Position numbers and translations under genes: made by a program. This document shows, in pieces, positions 8,360-15,927 of a stretch of DNA of 37,671 bases (the first letter of the stretch is position 1; each line of letters opens with the position of its first letter). Origin of the DNA: an uncultured Selenomonadales bacterium. GTDB taxonomy: Bacteria > Bacillota > Negativicutes > DSM-1736 > Dendrosporobacteraceae. The DNA lies in NCBI GenBank assembly GCA_946407015.1, contig CAMJML010000029.1, forward strand, positions 1 through 37,671, given 5' to 3'. Below the pieces are notes generated by a model that worked only from the letters and a program-made list of their open reading frames with translations, was not told the DNA's origin and did not search any database.

Positions 8360-9646
8360 ATGGCGAACAAAACATTACCTTTTAGTCAGGCGCAGCTGAA
8401 AGAAATTATTCAGCAATATCCGACCCCTTTTCACATTTATGATGAGGAGGCCATTCGCAATAACGCCCGCCGGCTGCTTGCGGCTTTTTCCTGGGCTCCC
8501 CGGTTTAAAGAATACTTTGCCGTAAAAGCGACCCCGAATCCAACGCTCTTAAAAATTCTTCGTGAAGAGGGCATTGGCGCGGACTGCAGTTCGTTACCGG
8601 AATTGCTGCTGGCTGAAATGGCCGGAATAACAGGCGAGGATATCATGTTTTCCTCGAACAACACTCCTGCCGAAGAGTTTCAGGCAGCCAAAAAGCTGGG
8701 AGCCATTATCAATTTAGATGATATCACTCATATTGACTATCTTGAAAAACATGCCGGTGTACCGGAAATTATTTCTTTCCGCTATAATCCCGGTCCATTA
8801 ATGAAAAATGGCAATACCATTATCGGCTATCCTGAAGAAGCGAAATATGGTCTGACTAAGGATCAAATCCTTCAGGCTTATGCCATTATGAAAGCGAAGG
8901 GTGTCAAACGCTTTGGTGTTCACACCATGGTGATTTCGAATGAATTGAATCCGGACAACTTTATTGCTACAGCCCATATGATGTTTGACCTGATTGCAGA
9001 GATTCACCAAAAGGCGGGAGTTGCCATTGAGTTTGTTAACTTTGGCGGCGGTATCGGCATTCCCTATAAGCCAGAGCAGGAACCGGTTGATTTAGAATAT
9101 GTCGGACAGGGCATCAAGAAAGCCTACGAAGAAAAAATCGTGGCCAATGGACTTCAGCCGCTGCGGATTGCCATGGAGTGCGGCCGGATGATTACCGGAC
9201 CCTATGGCTATCTGGTATCCACTGTTTTGCATAAAAAGGATATTTACAAAAAGTATGTTGGGCTGGACGCCTGCATGGCCAATTTAATGCGGCCGGCTTT
9301 ATACGGTTCTTATCATCATATCACCGTAGTCGGCAAAGAAAATTTACCGCTTGATCATGTTTATGATGTTACCGGCTCACTCTGCGAAAATAATGATAAG
9401 TTCGCGATTGACCGTCAACTGCCCGAAATGGCTATCGGCGATCTTGTTGTCATTCACGACGCTGGGGCGCACGGCCATGCGATGGGCTTTAATTATAATG
9501 GCAAATTGCGGTCGGCAGAGCTATTGCTTAAGCCTAATGGCAAAGTAGAGCTGATACGCCGGGCCGAAAACATTGCGGATTACTTCGCCACCTTGGATCT
9601 TCCGGCTGAAATCGGTCAAGCCGCGGCGACTAAAACAGGGAAATAA
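8360..9646 (+). CDS. lysA: Diaminopimelate decarboxylase (LysA-type PLP enzyme)
   Basis: Fold-III PLP decarboxylase, 428 residues, predicted to make L-lysine from meso-diaminopimelate in the last step of lysine synthesis. PLP would attach to K56 (FAVKATPN). The phosphate-binding loop is FVNFGGGIGIPY, and the ECGRMITGPYGY and GSLCENND motifs give substrate and dimer-interface residues. Orn/Lys/Arg-type decarboxylases of this fold share these motifs, but the lysine riboswitch directly upstream supports the diaminopimelate role. It differs somewhat from textbook LysA (CENND in place of CESGD). ATG 8360 follows GGGAGG. It is monocistronic, with a strong terminator at 9683-9722. Confidence 0.9.
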   Translation: MANKTLPFSQAQLKEIIQQYPTPFHIYDEEAIRNNARRLLAAFSWAPRFKEYFAVKATPNPTLLKILREEGIGADCSSLPELLLAEMAGITGEDIMFSSNNTPAEEFQAAKKLGAIINLDDITHIDYLEKHAGVPEIISFRYNPGPLMKNGNTIIGYPEEAKYGLTKDQILQAYAIMKAKGVKRFGVHTMVISNELNPDNFIATAHMMFDLIAEIHQKAGVAIEFVNFGGGIGIPYKPEQEPVDLEYVGQGIKKAYEEKIVANGLQPLRIAMECGRMITGPYGYLVSTVLHKKDIYKKYVGLDACMANLMRPALYGSYHHITVVGKENLPLDHVYDVTGSLCENNDKFAIDRQLPEMAIGDLVVIHDAGAHGHAMGFNYNGKLRSAELLLKPNGKVELIRRAENIADYFATLDLPAEIGQAAATKTGK

Positions 9647-9682
9647 GCGCCGTATTTCGGACAATAAAATATTGAAATGAGC

Positions 9683-9722
9683 GAAATGCCTTATCATGCT
9701 GATGATAAGGCATTTCTATTTC
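9683..9722 (+). terminator. Terminator of lysA
   Basis: GAAATGCCTTATCAT pairs with ATGATAAGGCATTTC around a 4-base loop (GCTG), followed by TATTTCTC. Confidence 0.8.
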
Positions 9723-9754
9723 TCGCCGGCCGTCCAGCACCCCTTTGCGGGCGC

Positions 9755-10787
<1,033 letters not shown>

Positions 10788-10836
10788 TGGTACGCCAACC
10801 TCAGGTATTCTGGCAAAAACAAGGAGGTAATCTTGT

Positions 10837-11634
10837 ATGACGCCAACAGAAGCGGATTTTGTGACCATTGCCATTTTGGCCAAAGATAAAGCTCATATTC
10901 TGCCGTTATATCTTCAGCTTATTGAAAGTCAGACCTACCCGGCCTCGAGAATCAAGTTATATATCCGTACCAACAATAATAATGATCAGACGGCCGCTAT
11001 TCTTGAAGCTTGGATTGAAAAAGTAAAAGACAAATATTCCGAAATCTATTATGATTCAGGCGATGTAGAGGAAAGGGTTCAGGAATATGGACCACATGAC
11101 TGGAATTATTTGAAGCTTTCGGTGTTAACCCGGATTCGCCAGGAGTCGGTAGAGTGGGCTAAAGCAAGAGGGACGCATTACTTTGTGGTGGATTGCGACA
11201 ACTTAATACACCCTGAAACGCTTGAAGTACTGCTCAACACCGGATTGCCGGTCATCGGACCCTTACTGCGCAATGCGGACAATCCACTAAGCAATTACGC
11301 AAACTTCCACTATCTTACCGATGAACAGGGGTATTATAAGTATGCCCCCTTATACTTTGAAATCTTGTATCAGACGATAAAAGGCCTTATTGAAGTGGAA
11401 GTCATTCACTGCACCTACCTGGTGAGAAATGAAGTCCTGAATGCGGTCAGTTATATTGACGGCAGCAACCGCTATGATTATGTTATTTTCAGTGACACGC
11501 TGCGCAAGGCAGGTATCCCGCAGTATATTGATAACCGGCGTAATTATGGCAAACTGACATTTTGCAATACCGAAGAAGAATTGCAGGCCATCAATTTAAC
11601 CCTGGCGACGTTGTTTCCGGAATCAGCAGGCTGA
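10837..11634 (+). CDS. Glycosyltransferase, GT-A-like
   Basis: 265-residue protein that looks like a GT-A glycosyltransferase. It starts with a strand and loop typical of the nucleotide-sugar site (FVTIAILAKDKAHILPLYL), then a YIRTNNNNDQT segment, and has a DxD metal motif as VVDCDN (D119, D121) preceded by a long helical stretch. It resembles the GT25/ANP1-like group in overall pattern, but the donor and acceptor are unknown. No membrane segment or signal is seen. AAGGAGGT precedes ATG 10837. It is likely co-transcribed with gmd, suggesting a GDP-deoxysugar donor (inference). Confidence 0.75.
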   Translation: MTPTEADFVTIAILAKDKAHILPLYLQLIESQTYPASRIKLYIRTNNNNDQTAAILEAWIEKVKDKYSEIYYDSGDVEERVQEYGPHDWNYLKLSVLTRIRQESVEWAKARGTHYFVVDCDNLIHPETLEVLLNTGLPVIGPLLRNADNPLSNYANFHYLTDEQGYYKYAPLYFEILYQTIKGLIEVEVIHCTYLVRNEVLNAVSYIDGSNRYDYVIFSDTLRKAGIPQYIDNRRNYGKLTFCNTEEELQAINLTLATLFPESAG

Positions 11635-11653
11635 TGCATCGTAGCCCAATCTA

Positions 11654-11662
11654 TGGTATAAT
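11654..11662 (+). promoter_or_regulatory. Extended -10 promoter before the ECF sigma gene
   Basis: TGGTATAAT: a perfect -10 with an upstream TG (extended -10). No good -35 is present, which is common for extended -10 promoters. Transcription would start about 8 bases before the hairpin at 11677. Confidence 0.5.
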
Positions 11663-11676
11663 GGCAAATCGAAGTA

Positions 11677-11701
11677 AAGCTCGTGAGCTTCACGGGCTTT
11701 T
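11677..11701 (+). terminator. Hairpin at the glycosyltransferase/sigma junction
   Basis: AAGCTCGTGA pairs with TCACGGGCTT (one G-T pair) around a 3-base loop, followed by TTG. It would end the gmd-glycosyltransferase transcript and also lies in the 5' leader of the sigma mRNA made from the promoter at 11654. Confidence 0.55.
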
Positions 11702-11827
11702 GTGTGAGTGAGTGGGGGACAGGCAAGACTATCCTCAAAAGTGGTATGTTTTTCTTTTTCAGCAGCGTTACTTTTTTTATTTTTAATCGTTATGATTGAT
11801 GACCGGATATTGGTTGGACAGGAGGCA

Positions 11828-12394
11828 GTGATTTCGACAGTGGATGAAAACAGCTTAATTCTAAAAGCCAAAGACGGGGATCGCGAGGCTCTTAACAGCT
11901 TGATTTCAGCCTATTGGCGGCCTATTTATGGATTGATCTTCAGCAGAATCGGCCAGGTCGATGATGCCAAAGAACTGACCCAGGACACGTTTATGAAAGC
12001 TTTCCGGTCACTTCCTCACTATCAAATTCAGACCAGTTCTTTTAAAAGTTATTTGGGGAGGATTGCTCTGAATGTGGTAACCGACTTTTGGCGAAAACAT
12101 GGACGGGCTCCAAAAATATATGATATTACCGAGTTTCAGGATTCAATTTTTGATTTGCAGGAAAACCCCGAAGACTATCTGCTGCGAATGGAAGGGCAAG
12201 AGCAAGTCGCTCATTTAGTGGCCAGCCTGCCGGAGGAACAGCGCCAGGCCATCGAATTAAGAGTGATTCGCGGCTTATCCATTCGCGACGCAGCCAAGCA
12301 GATGGACAAGACGGAGTCTGCAATCAAAATGCTGCAGCAGCGGGCGTTAAAGAATTTGCGGCAGATGTGCCTGAATATTGGCATACTGAAATAA
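11828..12394 (+). CDS. ECF-type RNA polymerase sigma factor
   Basis: Sigma-70 family factor of the ECF class: region 2 (SLILKAKDGDREALNSL through DDAKELTQDTFMKAF and FKSYLGRIALNVVTDFWRK), a variable linker, and region 4 with the LPEEQRQAIELRVIRGLSIRDAA helix-turn-helix. It probably drives a stress or envelope regulon. The start is uncertain. AGGAGG (11820-11825) is only 2 bases before GTG 11828 and 14 bases before GTG 11840, and the frame continues upstream to ATG 11708 with a hydrophobic stretch but no ribosome site. The next gene, 13 bases on, encodes a membrane protein likely to be its anti-sigma factor. Confidence 0.88.
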   Translation: MISTVDENSLILKAKDGDREALNSLISAYWRPIYGLIFSRIGQVDDAKELTQDTFMKAFRSLPHYQIQTSSFKSYLGRIALNVVTDFWRKHGRAPKIYDITEFQDSIFDLQENPEDYLLRMEGQEQVAHLVASLPEEQRQAIELRVIRGLSIRDAAKQMDKTESAIKMLQQRALKNLRQMCLNIGILK

Positions 12395-12407
12395 GGAGGT
12401 GGCTCAG

Positions 12408-13403
12408 ATGGAGGAAAATAAAGAGTTGGCGCAAGCCGAAGAATTGTCAACTGGTATTGACAGTCTGAATGCCGGGCGGCAGCCTGCCAGTCAGGATTCG
12501 GAGATCAACGAATGTCTTGAGCTTGCCTTTCTCATTCAGCAGACTGGAGCTCAGACCGAGCCGCCAGCCGCTCTGATTGCCGAAATGGCCGATACACTGG
12601 CCTTTGAGATCCAAAAAAATAACCGGAGGCGCCGCCTTCGCCGGTTGATGAGCGGTGTAGCCGGAGCTGCGGCTGCCGTCTTGCTGGCCCTGTGGTATCC
12701 GTTTTACCCTCTTCCGGCTGAGGATCAAGTCGCTCACCAGTTGAAAGCCGGGCAAGAAAGCCACATGAAGGAACCCGTTTATCCAAACGATCAACAGAAT
12801 TCACCGGCAGGGAGTGCTCCGGCAGCTCAAAACGGTCAGAAGCGTATTGAGGAAAAGCCGCGCAACTCGCGTGAAGCGAAGAAAAGTGATCACACGCAAG
12901 AAGAGCTGGTGGCGATGAATGTTCAGGAAAGCCCTGCCAGCAGCGAGCCAGTCAAACAAGCTGCCGGCCCGCAGGAGGAACCACAGCCTAATGCCGGTGA
13001 ACAAAGACCCATGCTGATGGCCAGAACTGGGATCGGGCAGGAAGCGCAGGATAAATCCAGCTCAATACCTATACGGGTTATGGTGATTCCAGGCTATGAA
13101 ATGCAATCCATCACCGTTGATGCCAGCCGTACCGTCATCGAGCAGCAGTATCGTATGGAAGACCAGGAGGAAATCTTGCTGACTCAAAAGCCGCATTACG
13201 AAGGTACGGAGCAAAATCAGCAGACAGGTCAGGCGATGGGCGTTGCTATGGCAGCCCAGCCATTAGCAAAACAAGGTCAGGGGCAAGTCAACCGTATTAC
13301 CGTAACGGTTGACCAATATGACATTACCGTTGCCGGTAAAAAGCCGGCTGCCGAACTGCTGAAGATCGCCGAATCACTGGTTCCTAAAGAGATCACGCCA
13401 TAA
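12408..13403 (+). CDS. Putative single-pass membrane anti-sigma factor
   Basis: 331-residue protein with a cytoplasmic N-terminal part (1-80), an arginine-rich patch (RRRRLRR, 73-79), one transmembrane helix (about 82-100) and a long outer part that is low-complexity, Gln/Glu/Pro/Ala-rich, ending in a small folded-looking domain (about 215-331). The topology and the place right after an ECF sigma gene fit an anti-sigma factor, although I do not see a clear zinc-binding HxxxCxxC motif. ATG 12408 is six bases after AAGGAGGTG. The role rests mainly on context. Confidence 0.7.
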   Translation: MEENKELAQAEELSTGIDSLNAGRQPASQDSEINECLELAFLIQQTGAQTEPPAALIAEMADTLAFEIQKNNRRRRLRRLMSGVAGAAAAVLLALWYPFYPLPAEDQVAHQLKAGQESHMKEPVYPNDQQNSPAGSAPAAQNGQKRIEEKPRNSREAKKSDHTQEELVAMNVQESPASSEPVKQAAGPQEEPQPNAGEQRPMLMARTGIGQEAQDKSSSIPIRVMVIPGYEMQSITVDASRTVIEQQYRMEDQEEILLTQKPHYEGTEQNQQTGQAMGVAMAAQPLAKQGQGQVNRITVTVDQYDITVAGKKPAAELLKIAESLVPKEITP

Positions 13404-13412
13404 GGTTCAAGC

Positions 13413-13440
13413 AGCCCTCATTGACAAATGAATGAGGGCT
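13413..13440 (+). terminator. Hairpin after the sigma/anti-sigma pair
   Basis: AGCCCTCATT (13413-13422) pairs perfectly with AATGAGGGCT (13431-13440) around an 8-base loop. No T tract follows, so intrinsic termination would be weak. Confidence 0.45.
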
Positions 13441-13585
13441 GGCCTTGCTCAAAGGGTGACTAATTGGTCAATCTAATAAAAAAATTTAAAATGAGCCGTT
13501 ACTTTTTGGACAGTCCTACGTTTATCTTAATAGACAACCGGATGTGAAGGTAAAATGATTGAGTAAAAATTGGAGGGGTTAGAAC

Positions 13586-14284
13586 ATGTTTAAAAAAATA
13601 ATCTTATTGCTGGCGATGAGCCTGCTGCTCGCTGTGCCGGCCTGGGCCAATGCCGCCCCGAATACGGTCGTTCAGGTGACTGGAAACAGTCAGAAGGAGA
13701 TTGCTCCCGATATTGCCCGGATTCATGTAGCGATTCAATCTACTCAGGCCAACCTGGATAAAGCCAAAGCGGAAAATTCAAAAAATGTGAATCAGGTTTT
13801 AGCGAAATTGCAGCAACTGGGGGTTACTGACGAGCAAATCACAACAGATACATATCAGATCAGCCCGCTTTATAACTATGAGAAGGATCGTCTTCCTGTC
13901 CTAACAGGGTACCGTGTTTCTCAAGGCCTGGAGATCCGGACTTCGCTTGAGCAAGTCGGAATATTGGTGGATGAGATGACCAAGGCTGGTGCCAATGAAA
14001 TTAGTTCAATCCGTTTTGAAGCAGCGGATGAAACCAGTAGCAAAAACGAAGCGTTAAAAGAGGCCGTCGCCGATGCGCTGAAAAAGGCCGATGTTATTGC
14101 CGCTTCACTCGGCAAAAAAGTAGCCCGCATTACACTGGTGAATGAATCGGGAGTATTTTACCGCCCGGTGATGATGGAAGCAAGAATGCTGAAAGCAGCT
14201 GCCATGGACAGCTCAGTACCCAATATTCCAGCCGGTAAGGTGACTGTAGGCGCAACCGTTCAAGTTTCGGTAGAACTGGAATAA
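13586..14284 (+). CDS. Exported SIMPL-domain (DUF541, YggE-like) protein
   Basis: 232 residues. A signal peptide with a KK start and a leucine-rich core is followed by an AWANA cleavage region at about residue 20-24, so the protein is predicted to be periplasmic. The rest is one SIMPL/DUF541 domain: VQVTGNSQKEIAPDIARIHV at its start, LQQLGVTDEQITTD in the middle and VTVGATVQVSVELE at the end. E. coli YggE of this family has been linked to oxidative stress tolerance; the molecular function is unknown. GGAGGGG precedes ATG 13586. It follows the sigma/anti-sigma pair by 180 bases, so it could be a regulon member (inference). Confidence 0.88.
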   Translation: MFKKIILLLAMSLLLAVPAWANAAPNTVVQVTGNSQKEIAPDIARIHVAIQSTQANLDKAKAENSKNVNQVLAKLQQLGVTDEQITTDTYQISPLYNYEKDRLPVLTGYRVSQGLEIRTSLEQVGILVDEMTKAGANEISSIRFEAADETSSKNEALKEAVADALKKADVIAASLGKKVARITLVNESGVFYRPVMMEARMLKAAAMDSSVPNIPAGKVTVGATVQVSVELE

Positions 14285-14288
14285 ATTG

Positions 14289-14321
14289 AAAGCCCCTTGC
14301 AAATTGTGTTGCAGGGGCTTT
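14289..14321 (+). terminator. Terminator of the SIMPL gene
   Basis: AAAGCCCC...TTGCAA pairs with TTGC...GGGGCTTT with a one-base bulge and a short loop. The T tract is only TTTGT. Confidence 0.6.
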
Positions 14322-14361
14322 GTCTATTCGTGAGCAGGGGTAAAGGAAAAAACGGCTTTCG

Positions 14362-14383
14362 CTTTCTAAAGTACTTTAGAAAG
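14362..14383. promoter_or_regulatory. Perfect 22-bp palindrome before the HD-GYP gene
   Basis: CTTTCTAAAGT and its exact reverse complement ACTTTAGAAAG abut with no spacer. There is no loop, so this is better read as a dimeric repressor or activator operator than as an RNA hairpin. It lies 72 bases before the HD-GYP ATG, just upstream of AT-rich sequence (GATATATAGAAT near 14399-14410) that could be the -10. Confidence 0.6.
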
Positions 14384-14455
14384 TAAGACAATGTTCCGAT
14401 ATATAGAATAAGAAGAAAGTATGGGCAACATGCTTCGGGATAGGAGGGGAGATTC

Positions 14456-15598
14456 ATGCAACAAATTACGTTAGATCAAATACAGCCAGGCATGTACCTA
14501 TCAAGGCCGCTTATTTCGGGTGATGGCAAGGTATTACTGCATGAAGGCATGGAAGTTACGGAAAGGTATATTCAATACCTTCGTAATAAAGGGATTACAT
14601 CGTTATTTATCGGAGAACCGGCAGTCGAAGGAGCTGACGTTCCGGCAGTTACGAGTCAGCAGGCGGAGCAAGAAACCGTAGCTGCAGCAGACGCGGCGCA
14701 GGATGTGATCAGTCATTTTCGCGTCGGAAAGGGCATTCAACTCGATGGGGTCAAGAGCATTGTCAGTGACATGATTGACCAATTGAGCCAACAGCCGGAG
14801 AAAATGGTTCACCTATTGGATTTACGCCGCAAAGAAGAATATATGTTTTCTCATTCGGTCAATACAGCCATCTTGTCGGTTATGACAGGGATTGCTTTAG
14901 GCTATACAGCAGAAAAACTGGAAGAGCTGGGACTGGCGGCGATGTTGCATGATGTTGGCAAAATTAAATTTCCCCGTCAAGTAGCGCAACAATATCCCGG
15001 TTATTTATCAAAGGAAGACCGCGAGGAATACCGGCGTCATCCTTTTTATTCATTGGAAATCCTGCGGCAAAACGCTGCGCTTTCCGTGGATATTGTGAAT
15101 GCTTGCTTTCAGCATCATGAACGCTGGAATGGCAGCGGCTATCCGATGGGGCTTAGCGGAACCAGTATTTCCGAATACGCGCAAATTATCAGTATTGCCG
15201 ATGTGTATGACCGGCTGATTGCCGGTATGCCAAACCGTTTACCGACTCCGGTTTACTATGCGGTGGCGATTCTCAACAAAGCAGCCGGTGAGTATTTCAA
15301 TCCGGCGCTCGTAGATGCTTTTACGCAAAATGTGGCCATTTATCCGATGGGCAAGGCTGTGGTGCTGAATAATCAGCAAAAAGGCGTTATCTTGGGGGTA
15401 GGTATCAAAAACCGGACAACTCCGATTGTCCGTATGATCGTTGATCAGGATGGCAATCCGATTGATCAGCCTATCGAACTGGATTTGATGAAGAATCCTG
15501 AGCTTTTTATCGTGGATTTTGAGGATCAGTATTTTAGTCATGCCCAGGCTTATGCCGATCGCGCTTATGTTTCTCATGTCAAAAAGGCACCGATGTAG
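14456..15598 (+). CDS. HD-GYP domain protein, probable c-di-GMP phosphodiesterase
   Basis: 380 residues. An N-terminal domain of about 90 residues (ending near AAQDVISHF) of the kind found before stand-alone HD-GYP domains is followed by the HD-GYP domain (about 125-290). Metal and catalytic residues are in place: H133 (FSHSVN), H165/D166 (MLHDVGK), H195, HHE at 220-222, GYP at 228-230 and D249 (IADVYD). It should therefore hydrolyse cyclic di-GMP in the cytosol. The C-terminal 90 residues form a beta-rich tail. AGGAGGGG precedes ATG 14456. It is monocistronic, with a palindromic candidate operator at 14362 and a strong terminator at 15693. A c-di-GMP riboswitch occurs elsewhere in the window. 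Confidence 0.9.
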   Translation: MQQITLDQIQPGMYLSRPLISGDGKVLLHEGMEVTERYIQYLRNKGITSLFIGEPAVEGADVPAVTSQQAEQETVAAADAAQDVISHFRVGKGIQLDGVKSIVSDMIDQLSQQPEKMVHLLDLRRKEEYMFSHSVNTAILSVMTGIALGYTAEKLEELGLAAMLHDVGKIKFPRQVAQQYPGYLSKEDREEYRRHPFYSLEILRQNAALSVDIVNACFQHHERWNGSGYPMGLSGTSISEYAQIISIADVYDRLIAGMPNRLPTPVYYAVAILNKAAGEYFNPALVDAFTQNVAIYPMGKAVVLNNQQKGVILGVGIKNRTTPIVRMIVDQDGNPIDQPIELDLMKNPELFIVDFEDQYFSHAQAYADRAYVSHVKKAPM

Positions 15599-15692
15599 GA
15601 ACTGCAGGGCGATAAAAAGCGAATTGTTTGCTGTCCGGCTACAGCTCCTATTGAAACTTTCAATAAAATATGGTAATCTTTAAATGATCTTG

Positions 15693-15740
15693 ACCGAGGC
15701 TAGGTGATCCCTGCGGGGTGGACTTAGCCTCGGTTTTTTT
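15693..15740 (+). terminator. Terminator of the HD-GYP gene
   Basis: ACCGAGGCTA (15693-15702) pairs perfectly with TAGCCTCGGT (15725-15734), followed by seven T. The 22-base loop contains a small CCC/GGG hairpin. The remaining DNA from 15599 to 15692 shows nothing I recognise. Confidence 0.82.
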
Positions 15741-15806
15741 GTGAAAGGTTCACTGTTTTTTCTGCAGGCAGATAGCGGCTGTTGGGCCGTTAGTCCTGCA
15801 ATTTCT

Positions 15807-15850
15807 ACTATATATGGGGAGATGTCCTATTGACAAATACAATATGTGGT
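15807..15850 (+). promoter_or_regulatory. Paired NrdR boxes
   Basis: Two boxes, ACTATATATGGG (15807-15818) and ACAATATGTGGT (15839-15850), start exactly 32 bp apart, the three-helical-turn spacing known for NrdR operators. Both resemble the consensus ACAcwATATaTwGTgt. The second overlaps the nrdD promoter spacer, so binding would block transcription when dATP is plentiful. Confidence 0.65.
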
Positions 15851-15858
15851 ACTAACAT
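15830..15858 (+). promoter_or_regulatory. Sigma-A promoter of nrdD
   Basis: TTGACA (15830-15835), 17-base spacer, TAACAT (15853-15858), about 70 bases before the ATG. Confidence 0.72.
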
Positions 15859-15927
15859 TAAGATAGCGCATGGGAAAAACTGACTGAGGAGGCAAGGGCC
15901 GGAAAAAACCTTCTAGGCCTGATCATC

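Noticed and set aside
11708-11827. N-terminal extension of the sigma factor with a hydrophobic stretch
   Set aside because: The stretch lies upstream of the only AGGAGG and before sigma region 2; a membrane-anchored ECF sigma is unlikely, so it is treated as leader.
15693-15740. Possible small riboswitch within the hairpin after the HD-GYP gene
   Set aside because: A perfect stem with seven T right after a stop codon is explained as a plain terminator; no known aptamer motif was found in the loop.
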